From Candidatus Peregrinibacteria bacterium (GTDB lineage Bacteria; Patescibacteriota; Gracilibacteria; UBA1369; JACRIC01): DNA of 6,168 bases. Position 1 is the first letter of the stretch; each line of letters begins with the position of its first letter. Below, piece by piece: positions 1-6,090 of the stretch. The position numbers and the translations under genes are program-made. The notes below the pieces were generated by a model. That model searched no databases, was not told the origin of the DNA, and worked only from the letters and a program-made list of their open reading frames with translations. The DNA is taken from positions 1 to 6,168 of the forward strand of contig JACRIC010000089.1 of the NCBI GenBank assembly GCA_016235915.1, in the 5' to 3' direction.

Positions 1-1415
1 ACACTAAAGAACTCTGGGAGAAAACACTTCTTTTCCTTGCGCCGCAGATTAAACGCTCCAATTTTCTAACTTGGTTTCAAGATACCGCGATTCTTCGCGT
101 TGAAGAAAAACGGCTGACCATCGGCGTTCCAAACCCTTTTGCCAAAGATTGGCTTTCTCAAAAACATCACGCCGAAATTTTATTGGCGATACAATCGTTG
201 CTTCCGAAGATTGAGGAGCTGGAGTATGCCGTGCTTTCAGGCCTTTCACGCGGGGCGGATAATCGCGCCGTGGATATCAAAGCGCTGGTCGCCGATCCGG
301 TGAAGCGGACGCGGAAACTTCCCAACAAGCAAGAAATGCGTGTGACATCCGAAGGAGTGATCAGTAAATTTCTCAATCATCGTTATAAGTTGGATAATTT
401 TATCATTGGATCTTCGAATCGTCTGGCTCATGCGGCGTGTTCAGCGGTGGCCGGCAAACCGGGCGGCGCGTATAATCCGCTTTTTGTGTATGGAGGAGTT
501 GGTTTGGGAAAAACGCATCTTTTACAGGCGACAGGAAATGCGATTTTAAAACGAAATTCCGAAAATATTGTCGTGTACGTTACGGCGGAACGTTTTGTGA
601 ATGAAATTGTTGAGGCGATCCGGACGCGGACTACCGCGCCGTTTAAAGCGAAGTATCGGAAGGTCGATTGTCTTATTATTGATGATATTCAATTTTTTGC
701 GAATAAAGAAACCACTCAAGAGGAATTTTTTCACACTTTTAACGAGCTGTACGACGCGAATAAGCAGATTATCATTAGTTCGGATCGTCCGCCGCGAGAT
801 CTTGCGGGTATTTCCGACCGCCTTCTGAGCCGTTTTGCCATGGGAATGATTGTGGATGTGCAGGCTCCGGATTATGAAATGCGGCTGGCGATTCTTCACG
901 AGAAATGCCGTGAGCATGGGACACTGATTCCTGCTGAAGTTTTGGATTTTATTGCGTTTAATGTGCATTACAGTGTGCGTGAATTGGAGGGAGTGCTTTT
1001 GCAGGCTATAGCGCAGGCGGAACTTGAGAAGTGTACGCCGACGGTTCGCATCGTGGCGGGTATTTTGAAAAAATTGACGAATCAAGATTTTTTGAAAGAA
1101 ATTGATCAAGGAGGGCATCGATCTCTGATAAAAAGTTCTTCGGAAGTGATGGAGGTGGTTTCTGATTATTATAAAATTACCAAAAGCGAACTTCTAGGCG
1201 AATCGCGCAGAAAGGAGATCATGTTGCCGCGTCAGGTATGCATGTATCTTGTTCGGCAGGAATTGGGAATGTCATATGAGAGCATCGGCGCGGAATTTGG
1301 CAATCGGAGCCATACGACGGTGATTCATGCTTGCGATATGATTATTAAAAGGCTTCGCACCAATCCGAAAATGGTGAGAGATATTCATGCGATGAAGAAG
1401 GAGATGGGATTATAA
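1..1415 (+). CDS. dnaA: Chromosomal replication initiator DnaA, 5'-truncated by the window edge
   Basis: DnaA is the AAA+ ATPase that binds DnaA boxes at oriC and melts the origin. The frame is open from base 3 with no stop, so the true start lies before the window. A TTG at 183 is only an internal codon. 470 residues are visible, numbered here from the codon at base 3. Domain I is at about 4-70 (LWEKTLLFLAP, then a conserved LTIGVPNPFAKDWL stretch). A short variable linker follows to about 118. The AAA+ core has Walker A GGVGLGKT at 164-171 (bases 492-515), Walker B LIIDD ending at 228, sensor 1 SSDRPP at 259-264, the arginine finger in LLSRF (R277) and sensor 2 VRELEG (R326). Domain IV carries LPRQ (R410) and the signature GNRSHTTVIHA at 433-443, where the usual RDHTTV aspartate is serine. 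The gene converges on mltG and overlaps it by 6 bp. Only the upstream end is missing; the identity is certain. Confidence 0.98.
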   Translation, partial: TKELWEKTLLFLAPQIKRSNFLTWFQDTAILRVEEKRLTIGVPNPFAKDWLSQKHHAEILLAIQSLLPKIEELEYAVLSGLSRGADNRAVDIKALVADPVKRTRKLPNKQEMRVTSEGVISKFLNHRYKLDNFIIGSSNRLAHAACSAVAGKPGGAYNPLFVYGGVGLGKTHLLQATGNAILKRNSENIVVYVTAERFVNEIVEAIRTRTTAPFKAKYRKVDCLIIDDIQFFANKETTQEEFFHTFNELYDANKQIIISSDRPPRDLAGISDRLLSRFAMGMIVDVQAPDYEMRLAILHEKCREHGTLIPAEVLDFIAFNVHYSVRELEGVLLQAIAQAELEKCTPTVRIVAGILKKLTNQDFLKEIDQGGHRSLIKSSSEVMEVVSDYYKITKSELLGESRRKEIMLPRQVCMYLVRQELGMSYESIGAEFGNRSHTTVIHACDMIIKRLRTNPKMVRDIHAMKKEMGL

Positions 1416-2435
1416 ATACTTCTCCTTGTTCGCATTTTGCTCCTCGTTTGACACTGTGTAGATGATGGTGTCGGTTCCGGTTGGCGTGAGGTAAAACCAG
1501 TATTCGCTTTCTTCCGGGAAAAAAGCCGCCTCGATACTTTTTATGCCGGGATTTGATATGGCGGTCGGTGGCAATCCCGCGTTTTTCCTCGTATTATACG
1601 GAGAATTTTTTTCGAGATCTTCGGCGGTGATGGTTCCATCCCCTTTTTCATACAGCAGTGTCGCGTCCGCGCCGATGGTCCAACTGTTTTCCAGCCGTTT
1701 CCAAAGAATCCCTGCGACTTTCGGTCTGTCGGCATTGGTTTTTACTTCTTTTTCCACAATGGATGCCATAATGATGCGATCGTTGAGCGTGTAATTTTGT
1801 GGCAAAGGTTGGCTTTCCGCAAGGCTTGTCAGCTTGAGCTGAAAGTTCGTGAGCATTCGCCTGATAAAATCTTTCGGGGTAAATGTGTCGCTCTCAATAA
1901 AATAGGTGTCAGGGAAAAGATAGCCTTCGAGGCTTGACGTGTCTTTTACAAAAGCGATGTCGGAAAAATCGCACGTTTTCGCGCAGAGAGTAAATTGTCC
2001 GGCGGTCATGAGGTTGAGGTTTGTCAATGCGGTATCAATATCGGCAATCGTCCAGCCCTCAATGATGCTCACCGCCACTTCCCCTCGACTTTTTTGTGTG
2101 AGAATTTCGGCGATTTCGCGGATGGTGAGATTATTTTTCATGATAAATTGACCCGCTTGGATTTTTTCTCCAAGATTTTCCAATCTGACGTACCAATAAA
2201 AAAGGTGGCGGCTCACAATCAGTTTTTCGTTTTCCAATCTTTCTCCGATCGATCGCACGCTTTCGCCTTTTGGTATTTTAAAAAGATGTCGAGAGTTTTC
2301 GGTTGCAGAGTTTGTTCCCGCAGGAATATTCACCGCCCATTGAAATGCGTATTTTCCGCCAAAAAATATTCCCGCTGTCAGAGTCACCAGCAAGATAAAA
2401 ATGAGCATTATTCTCAAAAATCCATGTATTTTCAT
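1410..2435 (-). CDS. mltG: Endolytic murein transglycosylase MltG (YceG-like)
   Basis: MltG cleaves nascent peptidoglycan glycan strands inside the chain and so helps terminate their synthesis at the inner membrane. The 341-residue protein has an N-terminal signal-anchor helix at about 7-26 (after a short KIHGF leader), which puts the catalytic part outside the cytoplasm. A LysM-like lobe follows at about 50-115 (IPKGESVRSIGERL). The YceG catalytic region includes SLEGYLFPDTYFI at 168-180 and ASIVEKE at 224-230; E228 matches the catalytic glutamate known in E. coli MltG. Next come IGADATLLYEKG, SPYNTRKNAGLPPTAISNPG at 278-297, and a C-terminal FYLTPTG...YTVSNEEQN segment. Length is normal for the family. 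The ATG overlaps the ybaB stop as ATGA, so translation is probably coupled to ybaB. No Shine-Dalgarno is visible inside the ybaB tail. The stop lies in the TTATAA shared with dnaA. Confidence 0.95.
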   Translation of the reverse strand: MKIHGFLRIMLIFILLVTLTAGIFFGGKYAFQWAVNIPAGTNSATENSRHLFKIPKGESVRSIGERLENEKLIVSRHLFYWYVRLENLGEKIQAGQFIMKNNLTIREIAEILTQKSRGEVAVSIIEGWTIADIDTALTNLNLMTAGQFTLCAKTCDFSDIAFVKDTSSLEGYLFPDTYFIESDTFTPKDFIRRMLTNFQLKLTSLAESQPLPQNYTLNDRIIMASIVEKEVKTNADRPKVAGILWKRLENSWTIGADATLLYEKGDGTITAEDLEKNSPYNTRKNAGLPPTAISNPGIKSIEAAFFPEESEYWFYLTPTGTDTIIYTVSNEEQNANKEKYL

Positions 2436-2737
2436 TCAGATTTTTTAGAACTGAGCATATCGGCGAGTCCCGTGTCGCCCATGACGCTTCTCATGCGTTC
2501 CGCCGCGACTTCATGCGATTTTTTTGTGGCTTTGTTCAGGGCTTTTACGAGTTCTTCGGCTATTTTTTTCGGATTTGGTATTGTTTCGGGAAGTTGAATG
2601 GCGATCACTTCTTGTTCGCCATTTATGGTGACCATCACTTCGCCGAATTCGGCTTCGATATGAATGTTGCGCAGTTCTTGTTTTATTTGTTTTGCCTGTT
2701 TTTGAAGTTTGTACATGTCTTTTATTTTTCCGAACAT
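2432..2737 (-). CDS. ybaB: YbaB/EbfC family nucleoid-associated protein
   Basis: This 101-residue protein has the YbaB/EbfC layout. It begins with MFGKIKDMYKLQKQAKQIKQ, an amphipathic helix typical of the family. A central beta region follows (EAEFGEVMVTINGEQEVIAIQL, about 28-49). A C-terminal helical part (PKKIAEELVKALNKATKKS, then VAAERMRSVMG) ends in a short polar tail. Family members are homodimeric DNA-binding proteins, often encoded beside dnaX and recR. That context is absent here: the gene is instead first in a leftward pair with mltG, overlapping it by 4 bp. Length matches the usual 100-110 residues. The ATG start agrees with the conserved N-terminus, although the bases just before it (CAAAATTCCC) contain no ribosome-binding site. 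It stops at TGA. Confidence 0.93.
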   Translation of the reverse strand: MFGKIKDMYKLQKQAKQIKQELRNIHIEAEFGEVMVTINGEQEVIAIQLPETIPNPKKIAEELVKALNKATKKSHEVAAERMRSVMGDTGLADMLSSKKSE

Positions 2738-2789
2738 GGGAATTTTGAGTTAAAGATGTTTGCGAGATGAGAATAGCACATATCTTTTC

Positions 2790-2880
2790 CGAATTGGAGT
2801 GTTTTTTGATTACCGATTGCTTTGCGTATGGCAACATATTACTATAATTTTGTGTAGCTCGAATTGCTGAAGTTTTTGAT
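2790..2880 (+). repeat. Two imperfect 21-nt direct repeats 70 bp apart in the divergent promoter region
   Basis: Bases 2790-2810 and 2860-2880 have the form CGAATTG, six variable bases, then TTTTTTGAT or GTTTTTGAT. They match at 16 of 21 positions without gaps and are offset by exactly 70 bp. They flank the candidate -10 elements at 2841-2848. The layout would suit two operator sites for one regulator, but the T-run is low in complexity and chance is possible. Confidence 0.3.
2841..2848. promoter_or_regulatory. Overlapping divergent -10 elements between ybaB and the helicase gene
   Basis: A perfect sigma70-type -10 hexamer TATAAT lies at 2843-2848 on the plus strand, about 75 bp before the helicase ATG. 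The overlapping bases 2846-2841 read TATAGT on the minus strand, about 105 bp before the ybaB ATG. Neither has a convincing -35: TTGCGT at 2822-2827 has a short 15-bp spacer for the rightward promoter. This is the only strong -10 in the 184-bp divergent region, so it is the best candidate for rightward transcription. The leftward assignment is weaker. An alternative leftward -10 (TATTCT preceded by TGC) lies nearer ybaB. Confidence 0.45.
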
Positions 2881-2921
2881 GTTCTTTTTCCATGTAGATT
2901 GCCCCAATAACGATATTGAAA

Positions 2922-4559
2922 ATGAAGGTTTGTAAAAAATCGGTCAGAGTTGGGCACAAGGTCAAGATTCCGGCAACAGGAACCACCTCTCAAATCCCGC
3001 AAGTCTCTGCTGTTGAAATTAATCCCGATTTTGCTCGCGCACTGGATTTTCTGGAAAATACCAACAAAAATATCTTCATCACTGGAAAAGCTGGAACCGG
3101 GAAATCCACACTTCTTCAATATTTTCGCGAACATACGGCAAAAAATGTCGCTGTTTTGGCGCCAACGGGAGTTGCGGCTCTCAATGTCAAAGGTCAAACC
3201 ATTCATTCTTTTTTTCATTTTCCTCCGCATATTACGGTGCAAACCGTCGCCATGCAGTCTCCTTCAAAAAAACTGAAAGACTTATTGCAAAAAATAGACG
3301 CCATCATTATTGATGAGGTATCAATGGTTCGGGCGGATCTCATGGACTGTATTGATGTGGTCTTGCAATTTTACCGTAACAACCCAGAACCGTTTGGAGG
3401 ACTGCAGATGATTTTTATTGGCGATTTGTATCAGTTGCCGCCTGTCGTTTCGGGAAAAGAGGAACAAGAGTTGTTTCGGACGTATTATGAAAGTCCTTAT
3501 TTTTTTTCTGCCAAAGTTTTTGGAAAGATTGAAATGGAGTTTCTGGAACTTAACAAAATCTATCGTCAGAAAGATCAGGATTTTATTGATTTGCTCAATA
3601 AAATTCGTAACGGTTCGGTGGACGATCATGATATTTCCAATCTCAATACTCGCTGTAATCCCGATTTTGATCACGATGATTCCAAAAATATTTTTTACGT
3701 CACTCTTACCACCACGAATGCTTCCGCGGATATTCTCAATTATAAAAAATTATCGGATTTGAATGTTGAATTGAAAACGTATGATGGAAAAATTACCGGT
3801 ATGTTTGACGATAAACATCTTCCGACTTTGATGAAACTTTCTCTTAAAATTGGTTCTCAGATCATGTTGCTCAATAATGATCCGGGGAAACGATGGGTCA
3901 ACGGCAGTATCGGAAAAATTATTGATATTGAATGTGATGAGGAGTCGGATGAGGATACGATTGTTGTGAAATTAAATGACGGCAAAACCGTCTACGTTAC
4001 GCCTTGTACGTGGGAAATTTTTCGGTATTTTTTTAATAAGAAAAGAGGGCATCTGGATGTTGAAATTATCGGTTCTTTCACGCAATATCCGATTCGTTTA
4101 GCGTGGGCGATCACGATTCATAAGAGTCAAGGGAAAACTTTTGATAATGTGGTGATTGATCTTGGCCGTGGCAGTTTTGTGCAGGGGCAAGTGTATGTGG
4201 CCATCAGTCGTTGTACGAGTTTTTCCGGCATGGTGCTCAAAAAACCGATTCAAAAAAAGCATATTTGGATTGATTATCGCATTATGCGTTTTTTGACTCG
4301 TTATCAATATGCGATTTCTGAAAAAGAGTTGCCTTTGGAAATAAAAATAAAACGGATCAAAGATGCCATTGAAAAAGATGAAACCATTGAAATGATTTAT
4401 CTCAAAACCAATGATGTCAAATCCCATCGAACCATACAGCCAAAATATATCGGAGATTTGGAATATTTGGGAAAAACTTTTTTTGGAATAGAGGCTTTTT
4501 GTTTGAAACGTCAGGAAATGCGTCACTTTCGCGTGGATCGTATTTTGAAAATACAATGA
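2922..4559 (+). CDS. PIF1-like SF1B DNA helicase with C-terminal WYL-type domain
   Basis: A 545-residue 5'-to-3' superfamily 1B helicase of the Pif1/RecD group. Numbering is from the ATG at 2922; a TTG at 2916 would add two residues. Motif I (Walker A) GKAGTGKS is at 55-62, motif Ia APTGVAALNVKGQTIHSFF at about 80-98, motif II IIDEVSM with D131/E132, then PFGGLQMIFIGDLYQLPPV at 157-175 (Pif1 signature plus motif III). Motif IV LNKIYRQKD is at 210-218, AWAITIHKSQGKTFD at 394-408, and motif VI QVYVAISRCTS at 423-433. The last 67 residues or so (bases 4356-4556) resemble a WYL domain: IEMIYLKTND, HRTIQPKYI and a final RHFRVDRI, with FFG in place of the WYL triplet. A WYL tail is, to my knowledge, also present in Thermotoga Pif1. 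The protein probably resolves structured DNA in replication or repair. No Shine-Dalgarno precedes the start. It stops at TGA, 47 bp before nspC. Confidence 0.92.
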   Translation: MKVCKKSVRVGHKVKIPATGTTSQIPQVSAVEINPDFARALDFLENTNKNIFITGKAGTGKSTLLQYFREHTAKNVAVLAPTGVAALNVKGQTIHSFFHFPPHITVQTVAMQSPSKKLKDLLQKIDAIIIDEVSMVRADLMDCIDVVLQFYRNNPEPFGGLQMIFIGDLYQLPPVVSGKEEQELFRTYYESPYFFSAKVFGKIEMEFLELNKIYRQKDQDFIDLLNKIRNGSVDDHDISNLNTRCNPDFDHDDSKNIFYVTLTTTNASADILNYKKLSDLNVELKTYDGKITGMFDDKHLPTLMKLSLKIGSQIMLLNNDPGKRWVNGSIGKIIDIECDEESDEDTIVVKLNDGKTVYVTPCTWEIFRYFFNKKRGHLDVEIIGSFTQYPIRLAWAITIHKSQGKTFDNVVIDLGRGSFVQGQVYVAISRCTSFSGMVLKKPIQKKHIWIDYRIMRFLTRYQYAISEKELPLEIKIKRIKDAIEKDETIEMIYLKTNDVKSHRTIQPKYIGDLEYLGKTFFGIEAFCLKRQEMRHFRVDRILKIQ

Positions 4560-4570
4560 AGAGGGTTTTC

Positions 4571-4599
4571 TTGCGATACCAGTGAAAATTTTCTACACT
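4571..4599 (+). promoter_or_regulatory. Candidate sigma70-type promoter of nspC, possibly leaderless
   Basis: TTGCGA (4571-4576) and TACACT (4594-4599) are separated by 17 bp and each match the consensus at 4 of 6 positions. Transcription would start about 7 bases past the -10, essentially at the ATG at 4607. The mRNA would then be leaderless, which fits the absence of a Shine-Dalgarno in CTACACTTGACACC. Read-through from the helicase gene is an alternative, since no terminator is seen between the two genes. Confidence 0.35.
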
Positions 4600-4606
4600 T
4601 GACACC

Positions 4607-5914
4607 ATGTCTATTCGTTTTGAAAATATTCCCAGTCCCTGCTACGTCATTGACGAATCGTTGCTCAAGCGCAATATTCTTCTCATTGATGATGTGCAAA
4701 AGCGAAGCGGCGCGAAAATTATTCTCGCGCTGAAAGGGTTTGCCATGTGGAAAACTTTTCCATATTTTCAGCCGTATTTTCAGGGGACTACGGCGAGTTC
4801 TCTGCATGAAGCGAGGCTGGGGCATGAGGAATTTGGAGGGGAGGTGCATGGATATTGTCCGGCGTATCAGGAGAGTGAATTTTCGAAAATGATGCAATAT
4901 TGTAATCATGTTACTTTTAATTCGCTGACAGAGTGGGGAAAATTTCGCGGAGCGATTCGATCGAGCGAAAAAAAGATTTCCTGCGGTCTTCGCATCAATC
5001 CGGAACACAATGAAGTGTCCTGTGATCTGTATAATCCGAGCGTTCCGGGTTCCCGACTCGGTATTCCTGTGGAAAAATTGGGAGATCGGCTTCCGGATGG
5101 CATAGAAGGGCTTCATTTTCATAATCTTTGCGAAGGCGATTCTTTTGCGCTGGAACGAACTTTAGCCGTTATTGAAGAAAAATTTGGCGCTTATTTGAAA
5201 CAAATTCGGTGGCTCAATATGGGCGGTGGGCATCTGATGACCCGGAAAGGATATGATATCGAACACCTTATTCGTCTTCTTCGCGCCGTTGCTGAAAAAT
5301 ATGGCATTTCTGTGATTCTTGAGCCGGGTGCGGCTTTTGTGTGGGAAACGGGGTATCTGGTTTCTACGGTTCTCGATATTGTGGAGCATAAGGGGATTTC
5401 CGTTTTGATGCTGGATACGTCGGTTTCGGCGCATATGCCAGATTGTTTGGAGATGCCGTATAAACCGAAAATTCTTGGGGCTTCTGATGCGGTGGAGGGT
5501 TTGGGAACCTCTGAAAAACTTGCTACCGACTGCAATTTTCACGCTTTGGCTCCAAACGCTTCATCGGTCCTTACCGTATCTTCATCTGATACGGTTTCGT
5601 CGCGCGGTCAGCGTTTTCGCTCAAAGCGTGAAAATTTCGTTACGAAATCAAGTTTTTCAGAGGTTCCCTTGCCGCGCTATCGGATTGGCGGTTTGACTTG
5701 CATGGCTGGGGATTATGTTGGAGATTATTCTTTTGAAAAAGAGCCGCGAGTGGGGGATCGCGTGATTTTCAATGATATGATTCATTATACTTTTGTGAAA
5801 AATAACACGTTTAACGGTGTGAATTTGCCTTCGCTTGGTATGTGGCGGGAAGATGATCGGTTTGAGCTTTTTAGAAAATTTGGATATGAGGATTATAAAG
5901 GGAGATTGTCATAG
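4607..5914 (+). CDS. nspC: Carboxynorspermidine/carboxyspermidine decarboxylase NspC with an in-frame 56-residue palindromic insert
   Basis: NspC is a PLP-dependent, alanine-racemase-fold decarboxylase that makes norspermidine from carboxynorspermidine, or spermidine from carboxyspermidine. The N-terminus IPSPCYVIDESLL is typical. The PLP lysine is K43 in LALKGFAMW. TTASSLHEARLG (61-72), NPEHNEVSCDLYNPS (131-145), the histidines of LHFHNLCE (169-176), NMGGGH (204-209), EPGAA (239-243), MLDTSVSAHMPD (268-279), EMPYKPKILGA and YRIGGLTCMAGD (358-369; C365 is the likely catalytic cysteine) follow in order. The family's EPGEA reads EPGAA here. At 435 residues it is about 55 longer than usual. The excess is residues 300-355, encoded by the palindromic element at 5503-5668. 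Removing the insert joins ...DAVEGL to PRYRIGG. The TAG stop borrows its G from a second element. No carboxynorspermidine dehydrogenase gene is visible nearby. Whether the inserted protein is active cannot be told from the sequence. Confidence 0.93.
   Translation: MSIRFENIPSPCYVIDESLLKRNILLIDDVQKRSGAKIILALKGFAMWKTFPYFQPYFQGTTASSLHEARLGHEEFGGEVHGYCPAYQESEFSKMMQYCNHVTFNSLTEWGKFRGAIRSSEKKISCGLRINPEHNEVSCDLYNPSVPGSRLGIPVEKLGDRLPDGIEGLHFHNLCEGDSFALERTLAVIEEKFGAYLKQIRWLNMGGGHLMTRKGYDIEHLIRLLRAVAEKYGISVILEPGAAFVWETGYLVSTVLDIVEHKGISVLMLDTSVSAHMPDCLEMPYKPKILGASDAVEGLGTSEKLATDCNFHALAPNASSVLTVSSSDTVSSRGQRFRSKRENFVTKSSFSEVPLPRYRIGGLTCMAGDYVGDYSFEKEPRVGDRVIFNDMIHYTFVKNNTFNGVNLPSLGMWREDDRFELFRKFGYEDYKGRLS
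5503..5668. repeat. Palindromic MITE-like element 1, inserted in frame inside nspC
   Basis: This 166-bp element has perfect 20-bp terminal inverted repeats: GGGAACCTCTGAAAAACTTG at 5503-5522 against its exact complement at 5649-5668. Nested perfect arms follow: 5534-5548 with 5622-5636 (15 bp), 5554-5560 with 5610-5616 (7 bp), and a tip stem ACCGTATC 5573-5580 with GATACGGT 5588-5595 around a 7-nt loop. The right side also has a small local hairpin (ATTTCGT/ACGAAAT, 5634-5648). TT flanks both ends (5501-5502 and 5669-5670), consistent with a 2-bp target duplication, so the net gain is 168 bp or 56 codons. The nspC frame crosses it without a stop. The encoded residues (GTSEKL...FSEVPL) are polar and serine-rich and have no place in the NspC fold. 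No transposase is present, so movement would need one supplied in trans. Confidence 0.88.
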
Positions 5915-6061
5915 GGAACCTCTGAAAATCGTGCACTGCGGAGTTTACCCTGAGCTTTGTCGAAGGGTTGGCTACGCCGTTTTTTCGTCGCCGTACCACG
6001 GAAGTACGGCTCCCCGAAAACGGCTTGCCGCCTTGCATTGCAACGATTTTGAGAGGTTCCT
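5914..6061. repeat. Palindromic MITE-like element 2, at the nspC stop codon
   Basis: This copy starts with the same 15 bases as element 1 (GGGAACCTCTGAAAA) and ends in the matching inverted form. Its terminal arms 5915-5932 and 6043-6060 pair at 17 of 18 positions. Inner arms are GCCGTTTTTTCG (5976-5987) with CGAAAACGGC (6015-6024). The tip stem is GCCGTAC (5990-5996) with GTACGGC (6004-6010) around a 7-nt loop, as in element 1. Its left shoulder holds CCCTGAGCTTTGTCGAAGGG (5948-5967), a motif I recognise as dispersed in many bacterial genomes. TA lies on both sides (5912-5913 and 6062-6063), consistent with a 2-bp target duplication. Excision would leave TCA-TAG intact. No gene is evident in it, although two frames happen to be open. 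Confidence 0.83.
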
Positions 6062-6062
6062 T

Positions 6063-6090
6063 AGGCAATTCCAGCTTGCCTTTTTCTCTT
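6063..6090 (+). terminator. Intrinsic terminator of nspC
   Basis: The stem AGGCAA (6063-6068) pairs with TTGCCT (6076-6081) around a 7-nt loop, followed directly by a T-rich tract (TTTTCTCTTCTT). It is oriented to end nspC transcription. Before element 2 arrived, the stem would have begun inside the nspC TAG stop codon. Confidence 0.7.

Noticed and set aside
183..185. TTG at 183 as the start of a shorter dnaA
   Set aside because: The frame is open back to base 3 and encodes recognisable DnaA domain I, so the TTG is an internal leucine codon.
546..1118. 190-residue antisense ORF inside dnaA
   Set aside because: It is a shadow of dnaA: the protein is rich in R, H, N and F with no recognisable domain, while the opposite strand encodes conserved AAA+ motifs.
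2916..2918. TTG at 2916 as the helicase start
   Set aside because: An in-frame ATG lies two codons later and neither has a ribosome-binding site; ATG is preferred. A TAG at 2895 blocks any longer version.
2511..3242. 243-residue antisense ORF across ybaB and the helicase start
   Set aside because: It overlaps ybaB in another frame, crosses the divergent promoter region and covers the helicase Walker A on the other strand. Its composition is not protein-like.
841..5080. DnaA boxes or oriC in the window
   Set aside because: Only isolated 7-of-9 matches to TGTGGATAA occur inside genes (for example near 852 and 5070). There is no cluster and no AT-rich unwinding region next to them.
5503..5668. 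Element 1 as a self-splicing intron, intein or CRISPR repeat
   Set aside because: It is only 166 bp, has no intein or intron core motifs, and is a single end-to-end palindrome rather than spaced repeats.
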